Of a stretch of 33,206 bases of DNA, positions 1 through 9,000 are shown in pieces. The translations under genes and the position numbers were made by a program. Location: positions 1-33,206 of the forward strand of contig CALKXO010000300.1 in the NCBI GenBank assembly GCA_938003615.1, written 5' to 3'. The stretch's first letter is position 1, and the number at the start of each line of letters is the position of its first letter. The stretch comes from an uncultured Pirellulaceae bacterium (lineage in GTDB: Bacteria; Planctomycetota; Planctomycetia; Pirellulales; Pirellulaceae). The notes below the pieces were generated by a model that was not told the origin of the DNA, did not search any database, and was given only the letters and a program-made list of their open reading frames with translations.

Positions 1-50
1 GGAGTTCACTTACTCCAAGCGTGCTGGAGTTCACGTACTCCAAGCGTGAC
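1..50. repeat. Two tandem copies of a 25-bp repeat
   Basis: Positions 1-25 and 26-50 are near-identical 25-bp units (3 mismatches), each beginning GGAGTTCAC and carrying TACTCCAAGCGTG. Within each unit GGAGT and ACTCC are inverted, so each can fold into a small hairpin. The repeat lies just past the 3' end of the minus-strand gene ending at 80. It may continue beyond the window. It could act as a 3' hairpin or be a member of a dispersed intergenic repeat; the sequence alone does not decide. Confidence 0.7.
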
Positions 51-79
51 GATCGACGGTTCGAAACACAAATCTGTCT

Positions 80-1831
80 TTAGCGTCTGACTGAACTTTG
101 AAATGGTCGGCGAACGCCTGATTGCGATTGTTCCCGGAAACGGGCGAGATCAAATGCGCGTTCGGTGCGCTCTTGGGGTGAGAGTTTCTCTAGATACTCG
201 ACCAATTGGTGGCTGGGGTTGTCGATCGTAATCGTCTTGGCCGGTTTGAGGTCATCCTTGGAACGTACGATAATCAACACCTCACGTTCATAGTCCACTA
301 GGTTACTCTTGGCAGCGTTTGAAGATGCGGATCCCAATGAGACCAGCGTCGAATTGCCTCGGTCAGTCGAACGACCTCGGGCCGGTGGAAACTTTGGACT
401 AATCGCAAAATCGGAACTTTCAGGTTGTCGCGGTGGCAACTGTAGCTGTTCGGAAGGAAGCTGTTTAGGACGTGGTGCGTTTGGGCGGTTGGGCTGAAAC
501 TGCGATGGCGGTTGAGGCGCGTCCAACGTGGCGGGGCTCAATACGTTGCTGTTGGACCTCAACGGTGACGGGGACGCCATCGCCAGTGCAGTGTCAGGCT
601 CAAACAGGTGGTCCAATTTTACTTTTGCCAATTGCCAGTAAATGGTGTCCAGTGCGGTATAGATTCCTTCGTCGACATCAATCACTGCCGCGTTACAGAC
701 GCCAATGATTTGTCCGCTGGATGTGAACAGGCCGCCACCGCTGCGGCCGTCTACGGGGCGTCCGTAAATGTCGTACTTGATCGCCCCATCGTAAGACGCT
801 CTGTTTTTGATTTGCGTACGTCGAATCGTAGGATTCTCCCCGTGATCGCACCCAATGGAAAACGCTTTGTCACCCTTGGCCACTTTGGCTTTACGGGAGG
901 CGACTTCTACCGCTTGCATTGGGCGACCTTCGGTTTTGATCACCACCAACGCAATGTCCCGCGCTTCGGCGTCGTAGAAAATAAGTTCGCCACTACCGAC
1001 TTGGGGAGTGGGTTGATCAAATCCATAGTGAGCTTGAATGATGCCGGTTCCTTCGGAGTCGCGAAACACATGTCCGCACGTCATGACCAGGCTCTCGTTA
1101 TTGTGGGAGTGAATCACGGTGCCTGTGGCATAAGAGATTCCTTCGGGATCTTCAACCTGCAGTTTTACGGTGGCCGCCATTGCTCTGGATTCGGCTGCAT
1201 TGGCGGGGCGCGTGGTGCCTTGATGCATCGTTGGCGAGCGAAATGGACTGTCGGTTAGCGCGGTGTTTGCCCCGTATTTGGCGAGTTTTTTTGTGCCGAC
1301 CGGCTGTTTGGCGGTTTGTTTGGCTGGTTGAACTCGCGCGGCGAATGAATTCGCAGACGGCGATTTAACCACTGGCGACTGTGAGCGCGCAACCGGCGAA
1401 GGCGACTGGGGGCGATAGTTGATTGTCTTGAACCAGCCCAGTAATTCATCGTGACTGATCATGCCTTCGCGCCGGCCGACAGCGCGTTGCCCTTGGACCA
1501 GCACGACGGTCGGTGTCCGGGAGATCTGAAAATGCTGCGTCCACTTGGGTTGTTCGCGCGCGTTGATCGTTGTGGTTGGGTATCCGGCGGCAGCCAACTT
1601 TTCGATGCTTGGCTTAACCACTTCGCAGGGGGCGCAACCATCACTGGTGAAGAAATACAGGTGTGCCTGCTGGCCTGAATCTGATTGGGCGTTTGCTGTC
1701 TTCGCACCGTTGCCAATCGATTGGCCGATCATCAGCAACAGGCAAAACATTAACCGCCGGACTAGTGTTATACTGGATGGGCGATCGAGTCGAATTTGAT
1801 CGGCAGTTAGCCCCGTATTGGTCTTTCGCAT
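80..1831 (-). CDS. Secreted thioredoxin-like / trypsin-like serine protease fusion protein
   Basis: Predicted exported protein with two functional modules. After a hydrophobic signal segment (MFCLLLMIGQS, cleavage probably near TANA-Q) comes a thioredoxin-like domain of about 100 residues with a CAPC redox motif and a cis-Pro segment (RTPTVVLV). A trypsin-like domain follows, with His in TCGHVF, Asp in ARDIALVV and Ser in GRSGGGL, so the catalytic triad appears intact. The remainder is a Pro/Gln/Ser-rich tail with a short conserved-looking end (LVEYLEKLSPQERTERAFDLARFR). The ORF track starts at 1870, but the internal ATG at 1831 has a strong GGAGGGA Shine-Dalgarno-like sequence a few bases upstream, giving 583 aa; I prefer it. 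Likely periplasmic, linking disulfide chemistry to proteolysis; the substrate is unknown. It is divergent from the nfeD-like gene. Confidence 0.85.
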   Translation of the reverse strand: MRKTNTGLTADQIRLDRPSSITLVRRLMFCLLLMIGQSIGNGAKTANAQSDSGQQAHLYFFTSDGCAPCEVVKPSIEKLAAAGYPTTTINAREQPKWTQHFQISRTPTVVLVQGQRAVGRREGMISHDELLGWFKTINYRPQSPSPVARSQSPVVKSPSANSFAARVQPAKQTAKQPVGTKKLAKYGANTALTDSPFRSPTMHQGTTRPANAAESRAMAATVKLQVEDPEGISYATGTVIHSHNNESLVMTCGHVFRDSEGTGIIQAHYGFDQPTPQVGSGELIFYDAEARDIALVVIKTEGRPMQAVEVASRKAKVAKGDKAFSIGCDHGENPTIRRTQIKNRASYDGAIKYDIYGRPVDGRSGGGLFTSSGQIIGVCNAAVIDVDEGIYTALDTIYWQLAKVKLDHLFEPDTALAMASPSPLRSNSNVLSPATLDAPQPPSQFQPNRPNAPRPKQLPSEQLQLPPRQPESSDFAISPKFPPARGRSTDRGNSTLVSLGSASSNAAKSNLVDYEREVLIIVRSKDDLKPAKTITIDNPSHQLVEYLEKLSPQERTERAFDLARFREQSQSGVRRPFQSSVRR

Positions 1832-2028
1832 CCCCGTCCCTCCATGGATTGGGCGTCTGTTTTGTGTCATCGGGCGTTCACTTTTCGCGAAAGTGTGCTC
1901 GGTAGGTGGCTGACAGCGATTGGATAACCAGATCCGTCTGGTTCTCTGTTTTGAGCGGTCAGCATTCGATTTCAGCGGTTGCCGAAACGACGCGCGAAAA
2001 AAGGGTAATATCTTGTTACCTTTTCCTC

Positions 2029-2088
2029 GAATTCGTGATTAATGAATTTGCGTAAAATGATTTTGCATAAATTGAATTTTCGCAAAAT
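2029..2088. promoter_or_regulatory. Four imperfect 15-bp direct repeats in AT-rich divergent spacer
   Basis: Four consecutive 15-bp units, phased exactly: GAATTCGTGATTAAT, GAATTTGCGTAAAAT, GATTTTGCATAAATT and GAATTTTCGCAAAAT. They lie 46-105 bases upstream of the nfeD-like start, inside a markedly AT-rich stretch of the roughly 300-bp spacer between the divergent genes starting at 1831 and 2134. The rest of the spacer shows no gene. The arrangement looks like a multi-site operator or a UP-like AT-rich element; the regulator is unknown. Confidence 0.5.
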
Positions 2089-2133
2089 TAATTTCCTTAA
2101 CGATTAGAATGAAAACACCGTAAAACGAGAACC

Positions 2134-3699
2134 TTGATCTTGAATAAAACCGGCATGCTAGCGAACGTCGCTCAGATCGCGTATTTCCTTGCGCATTGTG
2201 TCGTAGCTGTGACGTTATTTCTTTTCTGTGGCGAGTTACTGGCAGTTCCGTTGCTGGCGGAAATCGATTCTGTTCCCGACGCGCGACAACCGCGCCCGGA
2301 AACGATTTCGAAGATCGCGGTTATCGAATTTAGGGGCGAGATCACATTCGAGAGTGGAAGCTATTTTCGAAATCGCTTCCGGGCAGCCAAGGCGGCACGA
2401 TGCGATTTGTTGATGATCGACATCGATAGTCCGGGCGGTCTCAAGACCGAGAGTCTTGAGATAGCGCGGTTGATACGTGATTGCGATTGGGCCTACACGG
2501 TGGTGTTTGTAAAAGACCAAGCGATCAGTGGCGGCGCGTTGATTTCGCTGGGCTGTGACGAATTGCATATTTCCCCCAACGCGCGGTTCGGTGACATTGG
2601 CGAAATCGCTTTTGACCCAGAGGCGTGGGCGTTCCGCTTGATCGAGCCAAAGGTTGAGTCGTTTTTGTCACGTGACGCGCGCGATCTGGCCGAATCCAAG
2701 GGGCGTGCTCCGGAACTGGCTGAATCGATGGTGGACAAAGACGTGCTGGTCTACACAAGGGATTCCGAGGCCACTGGCGAGGCAGAATTCACTACCGTCC
2801 GGTCCGACAGTAAGGAACTTCCGGGCGCCCCATGGCAAGCCGTTCCCGAAGCGGGGGCCGAGCGGTTCTTGACCCTTAGCGGAGCAAGGGCCAAGCAGTT
2901 GGGAATCGCTCAGCGGTTTGCGACCACACGGAAGGAAGTCATCGATTCTTTTCCCGGCGGTGCCAAAAGTGATGTGAAGGTCTACTCCCACAAAACGTCT
3001 GATCACGTCGCCTATATTTTGAATTACCCTTTTGTGACGGGATTGATCTTAGTGATCGGGTTGGTGGCTCTTTATTTTGAACTGGCCGCCCCCGGTACGA
3101 TGGTGGGTGGGCTGATTGCGTGTTTGTGTGCGGCGCTGTTCTTTTGGAGTCATTTTGCCGGCGGGACTGCTGGGTGGATGGAAGTGATTCTGTTCGTAGC
3201 GGGCCTCGCATTCATCGCGGCGGAGTTGTTTATCATTCCGGGCTTCGGCGTTGCCGGGCTTGGCGGCATCGTGTTGCTGACCGCCAGCGTGATTCTCGCC
3301 AGCCAAAGATTTGTCGTTCCCGAGACGTCGCTGGATTGGAATCAAATGCTTAGCAACATCGTGATGTTGGTAATCGCCGGGTTCGCTTTTTTTATTGCGG
3401 CGTTTTTTATTACCAGCCGCATGGGGAGTCTGCCGCTATTCAGTCGGATGGTGTTGTCGACCGATAGAGAGGGCCAAGTTGCCGCCGGTGCGGTGGAATT
3501 GACGGCGAGTGTGCCAGTGGAAATCGGTGCCGTTGGCGTAGCGGATTCGCTACTTAGACCTGCCGGACGAGCGTCATTCAATGGGCGTTCGTTTGACGTC
3601 ATCAGCGATGGCTCTTTCGTCGATGCGGGAACGGCGGTTAAGGTGATCAAGGTTTTCGGAAATGTCATTACCGTTTCGGAAGTGCGTGAATCGAGTTAG
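2134..3699 (+). CDS. NfeD-family membrane serine protease (ClpP-class)
   Basis: Long-form NfeD protein, 521 aa. An N-terminal hydrophobic segment precedes a ClpP/crotonase-fold protease domain (about residues 60-270) with the IDIDSPGG oxyanion motif. The nucleophile is probably Ser132 in QAISGGAL. Lys173 in EPKVESF lies 41 residues further on, the same spacing as the Ser97-Lys138 dyad known for the archaeal 1510-N stomatin-operon protease. Four to five membrane helices follow (about 290-425), then a C-terminal OB-fold NfeD domain (about 435-521). Family members cleave stomatin-like partners and affect membrane quality control. No stomatin/flotillin gene is adjacent here. The start is a TTG at 2134; an ATG at 2155 is the alternative and would shorten the signal segment by 7 residues. 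Confidence 0.9.
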   Translation: MILNKTGMLANVAQIAYFLAHCVVAVTLFLFCGELLAVPLLAEIDSVPDARQPRPETISKIAVIEFRGEITFESGSYFRNRFRAAKAARCDLLMIDIDSPGGLKTESLEIARLIRDCDWAYTVVFVKDQAISGGALISLGCDELHISPNARFGDIGEIAFDPEAWAFRLIEPKVESFLSRDARDLAESKGRAPELAESMVDKDVLVYTRDSEATGEAEFTTVRSDSKELPGAPWQAVPEAGAERFLTLSGARAKQLGIAQRFATTRKEVIDSFPGGAKSDVKVYSHKTSDHVAYILNYPFVTGLILVIGLVALYFELAAPGTMVGGLIACLCAALFFWSHFAGGTAGWMEVILFVAGLAFIAAELFIIPGFGVAGLGGIVLLTASVILASQRFVVPETSLDWNQMLSNIVMLVIAGFAFFIAAFFITSRMGSLPLFSRMVLSTDREGQVAAGAVELTASVPVEIGAVGVADSLLRPAGRASFNGRSFDVISDGSFVDAGTAVKVIKVFGNVITVSEVRESS

Positions 3700-3768
3700 A
3701 TCGTGAATCGAATTAGTCGGCGCCACAACCAAATACCAAGCAGAAACTGAATATTAAGGAACCAAGTT

Positions 3769-4383
3769 TTGAAAGAATTCTCTTTGACACTGGGAACGAA
3801 CAATGCCAAAAAGCGCAAGGAGCTAGAGCGTTTGCTGTCGCCTTATCCGATTAAGCTGAGGAGCCTGGCGGATATTCCGGAATCGATCGAGGTGGAGGAA
3901 ACTGGAACAACGTTTGAAGAAAATGCGATTCTTAAAGCTCGAGAACAGGCGCTTCATCTAAATTGTTGGGTGTTGGGGGAGGACAGCGGCATTAGTGTCG
4001 AAGCATTAGACGGCGCTCCGGGTGTCTATTCGGCTCGGTTTTCCGGTCCGGAGGCGACCGACGCCACCAACAACGCGCTGCTGTTGGAAAAACTCGTTGA
4101 TGTTCCGATGGCCAAACGGACAGCGTGGTACACCTGCCACATGGCGCTGTCGGATCCGGAAGGCAACATCCATATCAACTGTCAGGATCGATGTTACGGA
4201 CAAATTCTAAAGAAGGAAATTGGGACTGGCGGATTCGGTTATGATCCGATGTTTTTATTACCCGAGTACAACATGACCTTCGGTGAACTTGGAGACACCG
4301 TAAAGTCGATTCTTAGCCACCGCGCCCGAGCGAATCGAAAATTCGTTCCAAAGTTGCTTGCGTTGATTGAAAAACTGGCGTGA
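3769..4383 (+). CDS. rdgB: XTP/dITP diphosphatase (RdgB/HAM1 family)
   Basis: 204-aa, full-length Ham1-family enzyme that hydrolyses non-canonical purine nucleoside triphosphates (XTP, dITP) to monophosphate and pyrophosphate in the cytoplasm, keeping deaminated purines out of nucleic acids. Visible motifs are TNNAKKRKEL at the N-terminus (substrate binding), SGISVEALDGAPGVYSAR (metal/catalytic loop), GTGGFGYDPMF and the terminal SHRARA. The start is TTG at 3769, preceded by AAGGA about 10 bases upstream; no nearby ATG would keep the TNNAKK motif. The gene follows nfeD by about 70 bp on the same strand and may be co-transcribed, although no functional tie is evident. Confidence 0.95.
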   Translation: MKEFSLTLGTNNAKKRKELERLLSPYPIKLRSLADIPESIEVEETGTTFEENAILKAREQALHLNCWVLGEDSGISVEALDGAPGVYSARFSGPEATDATNNALLLEKLVDVPMAKRTAWYTCHMALSDPEGNIHINCQDRCYGQILKKEIGTGGFGYDPMFLLPEYNMTFGELGDTVKSILSHRARANRKFVPKLLALIEKLA

Positions 4384-4573
4384 TTTTTTCACAGACAAGT
4401 TCACGCGTTGGGAGGATTGTGGCGTGCGGCAAGGGTTGTTCTGACTCACGTGTTTCTTTCTTTTGCGGGGAGGCGATTGATCGTCGCGGAATTTCATCGA
4501 TCGTCATAATAAACGATTGTTGTACCTCATTCAAAAAGACTCGCCGACTGCAACCACGATCGCTTCAACTGGG

Positions 4574-4579
4574 TATAAT
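4574..4579 (+). promoter_or_regulatory. Possible -10 box upstream of the VWA/MoxR cluster
   Basis: A perfect TATAAT sits in GGGTATAATCAG, 54 bases upstream of the ATG at 4633. I see no convincing -35 hexamer at 16-18 bp spacing, so the call rests on the -10 match and its position in the 249-bp spacer before the cluster. The rest of that spacer holds no supportable gene. Confidence 0.3.
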
Positions 4580-4632
4580 CAGATGGCGATTCTGGGTTCT
4601 GGAGGAATCGCTCCCTCACTCTTGAGACTTTC

Positions 4633-7600
4633 ATGATGGACTTCGGTTGGACAATTGGATTCGATAGGCCGTGGCTGCTGTTGTTGCTGCTTGTGCTGCC
4701 ACCGATGATCTATCTGAGCCTAACGTCGCTCGCTGGCTTGGGACCGTGGCGGAAACTGTGCGCGATTGGTTTGCGGTGCCTTTGCGTAGGCTTGATCGTT
4801 TTTTCGCTGGCTCAAATGAAGTGGCAACGCAAAACGGATCGCCTAACGGTGCTCTATCTATTGGACCAGAGTGCCAGTATCACGCCTGCCAACCGGAAAC
4901 TGATGCTTGATTACGCCTTTCGGCAGGTCAAACAACATCGTCGCAAGCAGCAGGAAGACAACGCGGGCGTCATCGTCTTCGGAACCAACGCGCGAATTGA
5001 ATCGGCGCCGTTTGATGGCGACCTGCCTCTGACCAATCGTTTGGAATCGGTAGATCGGCTGAACAACGGTGGAACATCGATCGAATCGGCGCTGAAGATC
5101 GCGCAGGCAGCTTTCCCCGAAGGGACTGCGGGACGCGTTGTGATTGTCTCCGACGGAAATGAAAACGTGGGTGATGCATTAGGGGTGGCCCGCGCAATGG
5201 CTCAAGACGGAATCGGCATTGATGTCGTTCCGGTCGAACTTCTGGCACGGCAAGACGTCTCGGTGGATAAGGTTGATGTGCCAGCGGACATTCGCAAGGG
5301 CCAGAGTTTTCCGATCCGCGTCGTGCTGACCAATAAATCAACGCCAACCGATGAGAATCCTGACGGCACGATTACTGGGCAACTGTCGGTGACGAACAAC
5401 GTCGTCAGCATGAACTCCCAAGACGGATTGCTCAGCCAGCAAGTCACGCTCAAGCCGGGTAAGAATATTTTTTCGTTCGATCACAAACTCGAGCGGTCGG
5501 CGATGTACACGTTGACCGCCGAGTTTGAGCCGGAAGTGTCTACGGCTGACATGATCAGCGAAAACAATCAGGCGTCGGCGTTCACGCATGTGCGAGGCAA
5601 AGGCAAGGTGCTGTTGATTGAAGACGCTTACTACAAAAATGAGTTTGGCCATTTGGTCAGTCAGCTCATGAAGAATGAGATCGAAGTCGAGGTGCGGAAC
5701 ACGGACCGGCTGTTTGAGTCTTCGGCGGATCTACTTCAGTACGATTCAGTAATCCTCGCCAACGTCGCCAAAGCGACCGGCGATGACACGGCTCAGGGCG
5801 ATGTAAAATCGTTCTCAGACGCTCAAGTAAGAATGTTGGTGGATAACTGCGAGCACTTCGGTTGTGGGATCCTGATGCTCGGCGGCGATCGAGCCTTCGG
5901 TGCCGGTGGTTGGTCCAACTCGCTGTTAGAGAAGGCGATGCCTGTCGATTTCCAGATCAAGAACAACAAAATTAATGCCGTCGGTGCGCTCGCCATGATG
6001 ATGCACGCCTGCGAGATGCCGCGCGGCAACCACTGGCAGATCAAGGTTGCCGAAGAGGCGATCCAAGTCCTAGGGCCGATGGATCATTGTGGGATCGTGG
6101 ACTGGGCTGATTTCAATGGCAAACCCAAATGGCTGTGGCGGTTTGATAAACGCCATGGCGGGATTGATCGGGTCTTCGGCAATCGCCGGAAGATGTTGGG
6201 CTTGGTCAATCGCATGAACACTGGCGACATGATGGATTTTAATACGCCAATGCGGACGATGTTGGTCGGTTTTGACAAGGTCGATGCGGCGATGAAGCAT
6301 GCGATCATCATTAGCGACGGTGATCCTACGCCGCCAACGAATAAATTACTTAGCGAGTTCGTTAAACGAAAAATTAAGATTTCGACCTGTGCGATTGGAA
6401 CGCATGGGCCTGCCGGCAGCACGCCGTTGAGAAGAATCGCCAACGTGACAGGCGGCAAGTATTACGTCGTCAATAAGGCATCGGCATTGCCACGGATTTA
6501 CCAACGGGAGGCGCGACGTGTCGCCAAGCCCGTGATTTACGAATCGAAACAGGGGATTTCGGCGGTCCCCGTTTCCTCGATGGCCAACCATGAGATCCTC
6601 AAAGGGATCGACGTAAACACGCTGCCCCCGTTTCTGGGATACGTAATGACGACGATCAAGTCCAGTGGTTTAGTCGAGCGACTGGCGATGACTTCCAGCC
6701 CCAGCAAAGCTGGTACCGAAGACAACCGCACGCTGCTGGCAACCTGGCGGTATGGCAATGGACGGACGATTTGCTTCACCAGCGATGCCGGACTGCGATG
6801 GACCAATTCTTGGGTGGATGACAGCCGCTACGATCAACTGTTTACGCAAATGGTCAGGTACTCAATGCGGCCGGTGACCAAAGACGCAAATTTTTCGATC
6901 GCGACCGATTACAGGAACGGCAAAGCGCGGATTACAGTGACGGCACTGGATGACAAAGAAGAGTTTCTCAATTTTTTGGACATGCATGGTTCGGGAATTC
7001 AGGGCGCTGAATCGACAGACCTTCAATTTTCGCAAGTTGGGCCGGGACGCTATGTTGCCGTTCAGGATATTCCCAAGCAAGGCGACTGGTTGTTCACCAT
7101 TTTCCCTGGCAAGGGATATCAACGGTTGATGACGGGGGTCAGCGTGCCATATTCGAAAGAGTATTCTGACCGACAGTCTAATTTCGCGTTATTGAAATCG
7201 ATGGCGCGGCTGGAACCAACCGGTGGCGAGGCCGGTACGTTGTCGCAAGTCTCGTTGGCACCGCGTGCGATGAACGAGTTACTGGCGATGAACACGTTTC
7301 GCCCCACGCTCTCTTCATCGATCAGCATTCAGGATGTCTGGCCGTGGCTGGTATTGCTGTGCGGCACCGTTTTTCTAGCGGATGTCTTTGTCAGGCGCGT
7401 TGCGATCTCATTCGATTGGGTAGGCGTACTATGGCGTAAGGCGATTGCCAAATTTACTGGCGGTGCGGTCGAAGAAAAACCGTCTAGCATGTCGCGTCTG
7501 CAATCGAGGAAAGCGCAAATCGAAAAAGAGATTGAAACGCGCCGCAGTAACGTTCGGTTTGCTCCGGATGAGCCCGCAGATAATGCTTCGGGAAAATCTG

Positions 7601-7776
7601 GAAAGCAACAACTGGAAGACGTGATTGCCAGCGAGATTGAAAAAACACCGACGGCGCTGCCGAAACCGTCGGAGAACAAATTGGCGGCAGATGATGAATC
7701 AAGTTACACGTCGCGCTTGTTGGAGGCGAAAAGAAAGGCTCGCCAGCAACATGATCGACGAGACGACGGAGGATAG
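4633..7776 (+). CDS. Large membrane VWA / glutamine amidotransferase-like protein
   Basis: 1047-aa integral membrane protein. Two N-terminal helices (about 13-30 and 38-58) precede a VWA domain with a MIDAS-type DQSAS motif (LLDQSASITP) and the strand RVVIVSDGNE. A Rossmann-like region follows (KGKVLLIEDAYYKNEFGHL to GILMLGGDRAFGAGGW), resembling the class I glutamine-amidotransferase-like domains found in long planctomycete BatA-type proteins. Next is a second VWA-like half (HAIIISDGDPTPP, STCAIG, TGGKYYVV), then a beta-rich region, a C-terminal helix (VWPWLVLLCGTVFLADVFV) and a charged coiled-coil tail. It is first in a same-strand block with MoxR, DUF58 and a BatA-like protein. Members of such clusters are thought to act as MoxR-driven assembly or chaperone systems at the membrane; the client is unknown here. 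Confidence 0.85.
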   Translation: MMDFGWTIGFDRPWLLLLLLVLPPMIYLSLTSLAGLGPWRKLCAIGLRCLCVGLIVFSLAQMKWQRKTDRLTVLYLLDQSASITPANRKLMLDYAFRQVKQHRRKQQEDNAGVIVFGTNARIESAPFDGDLPLTNRLESVDRLNNGGTSIESALKIAQAAFPEGTAGRVVIVSDGNENVGDALGVARAMAQDGIGIDVVPVELLARQDVSVDKVDVPADIRKGQSFPIRVVLTNKSTPTDENPDGTITGQLSVTNNVVSMNSQDGLLSQQVTLKPGKNIFSFDHKLERSAMYTLTAEFEPEVSTADMISENNQASAFTHVRGKGKVLLIEDAYYKNEFGHLVSQLMKNEIEVEVRNTDRLFESSADLLQYDSVILANVAKATGDDTAQGDVKSFSDAQVRMLVDNCEHFGCGILMLGGDRAFGAGGWSNSLLEKAMPVDFQIKNNKINAVGALAMMMHACEMPRGNHWQIKVAEEAIQVLGPMDHCGIVDWADFNGKPKWLWRFDKRHGGIDRVFGNRRKMLGLVNRMNTGDMMDFNTPMRTMLVGFDKVDAAMKHAIIISDGDPTPPTNKLLSEFVKRKIKISTCAIGTHGPAGSTPLRRIANVTGGKYYVVNKASALPRIYQREARRVAKPVIYESKQGISAVPVSSMANHEILKGIDVNTLPPFLGYVMTTIKSSGLVERLAMTSSPSKAGTEDNRTLLATWRYGNGRTICFTSDAGLRWTNSWVDDSRYDQLFTQMVRYSMRPVTKDANFSIATDYRNGKARITVTALDDKEEFLNFLDMHGSGIQGAESTDLQFSQVGPGRYVAVQDIPKQGDWLFTIFPGKGYQRLMTGVSVPYSKEYSDRQSNFALLKSMARLEPTGGEAGTLSQVSLAPRAMNELLAMNTFRPTLSSSISIQDVWPWLVLLCGTVFLADVFVRRVAISFDWVGVLWRKAIAKFTGGAVEEKPSSMSRLQSRKAQIEKEIETRRSNVRFAPDEPADNASGKSGKQQLEDVIASEIEKTPTALPKPSENKLAADDESSYTSRLLEAKRKARQQHDRRDDGG

Positions 7777-7879
7777 GTTGTGCCGCCGTGGCGGATCATC
7801 TGGCAGAGATGAAATTTCACGATCTGTCGCGGCGGAAAAGCTTATCCCTTTCAACATTCAACAGAAAAGTCAAAAAACG

Positions 7880-8884
7880 ATGAGTGACACAAGCGATTTT
7901 ACTCGGCAGGCAGCCGAGTTTCGTGAGCGCTACAATGCGGTCAAAGATGAGGTTGGCAAAGTGATTGTTGGTCATGAGGAAATCGTGCATGGCGTACTGA
8001 CATGCATGATGATTGGCGGCCACTGTCTGTTGGAGGGAGCGCCCGGGTTGGGAAAAACGCTGCTGGTGTCGACACTGTCTAAAGCGCTCTCACTTGATTC
8101 GAACCGTATTCAGTTTACGCCGGACTTAATGCCAGCAGATATTCTGGGAACCAATATGGTCGCCGAATCGGCCGATGGCAAACGTGAATTTCAATTTCAA
8201 AAAGGGCCAATCTTCACTCAGATTTGCTTAGCGGATGAAATCAATCGGGCAACACCAAAAACACAATCGGCGATGCTCGAAACGATGCAGGAAGGCACGG
8301 TTACCGTCGCCGGCACGTGTTATGAATTAAAGAAGCCGTTTTTTGTCTTGGCCACACAAAATCCAATCGAACAAGAGGGAACGTACCCGCTGCCTGAGGC
8401 GCAGTTGGACCGTTTCCTGTTTAAGCTGATCGTTGGCTATTCCGGGCGCGAAGAATTGGCCACGATCCTCGACCGAACGACCAAGGGGATCAAAATCGAG
8501 GCAAGTCCGGTGATGGATGGCTCGGAAATACTCAAGTGGCAAGCGCTTGTGCGTGAGGTGATTTTGGCCGATCACATTCGCGACTACATTGTCCGGTTGA
8601 CGCTCTCGACTCATGCGGGAGGGGACCTCGCGTCGCCGGTTGCCAACCAGTATCTACGTTGGGGTGCCAGTCCTCGTGGAGCCCAAGCGATCGTTTTAGC
8701 GGCGAAGGTGCGGGCGCTGTTGGAAGGAAGGTTCAATGTTGCGTTTGAAGATGTGCGGCGCGTGTTCCTGCCGGCGATGCGACATCGAGTCGTGCTGAAT
8801 TTCGAGGCGCAAGCCGAATCGATTGAAGCGGACCAAGTCCTGATGGAGACCCTCGACGCGGTGCTGCAGAAAGTGGATGCCTAA
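7880..8884 (+). CDS. MoxR-family AAA+ ATPase
   Basis: AAA+ ATPase of the MoxR family, 334 aa from the chosen start. It shows Walker A GAPGLGKT, Walker B LADEINRA, the sensor-1 region FVLATQNPIEQEGTYPLPEAQLDRF, and a C-terminal lid with RWGASPRGAQAI (sensor 2). The ORF track opens at 7625, but that extension overlaps the end of the VWA gene and is Arg-rich and atypical. The ATG at 7880 (MSDTSDFTRQ) gives the normal family length and leads straight into the conserved helix before VGHEEIV. It has no obvious Shine-Dalgarno; an ATG at 7751 is a weaker alternative. MoxR proteins work with VWA partners, which flank it on both sides here. Confidence 0.93.
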   Translation: MSDTSDFTRQAAEFRERYNAVKDEVGKVIVGHEEIVHGVLTCMMIGGHCLLEGAPGLGKTLLVSTLSKALSLDSNRIQFTPDLMPADILGTNMVAESADGKREFQFQKGPIFTQICLADEINRATPKTQSAMLETMQEGTVTVAGTCYELKKPFFVLATQNPIEQEGTYPLPEAQLDRFLFKLIVGYSGREELATILDRTTKGIKIEASPVMDGSEILKWQALVREVILADHIRDYIVRLTLSTHAGGDLASPVANQYLRWGASPRGAQAIVLAAKVRALLEGRFNVAFEDVRRVFLPAMRHRVVLNFEAQAESIEADQVLMETLDAVLQKVDA

Positions 8885-8919
8885 AGAAAGTTCAGGAACG
8901 CGCCTGAATGCAGCGCTAT

Positions 8920-8979
8920 GTGGCACGATTCTCCGTGTCGTTATTCGCCTCAACAGCACGACTCCGACGGTCGTGCCAC
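8920..8979. repeat. Inverted repeat with nested hairpin between moxR-like and DUF58 genes
   Basis: GTGGCACGA (8920-8928) is perfectly complementary to TCGTGCCAC (8971-8979). Inside the right arm, GCACGAC (8956-8962) and GTCGTGC (8970-8976) form a second 7-bp stem. The two halves look like diverged, oppositely oriented copies of one palindromic unit. The element occupies most of the 116-bp gap inside the otherwise co-directional cluster and could be an mRNA hairpin or a REP-like element. Confidence 0.55.
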
Positions 8980-9000
8980 TCTTACCCAACTAAAACTTAA

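Noticed and set aside
1-50. Possible CRISPR array
   Set aside because: Only two adjacent units without spacers; the other tandem repeats in the window also lack spacers.
608-1258. 216-aa plus-strand ORF
   Set aside because: Antisense to the thioredoxin-protease gene, which has clear motifs; no domain visible in the antisense product.
4380-4625. 81-aa ORF in the spacer before the VWA cluster
   Set aside because: No start signal, no recognisable domain, overlaps a possible promoter.
7625-7879. N-terminal extension of the MoxR frame
   Set aside because: Overlaps the upstream VWA gene, is Arg-rich, and precedes the normal family start.
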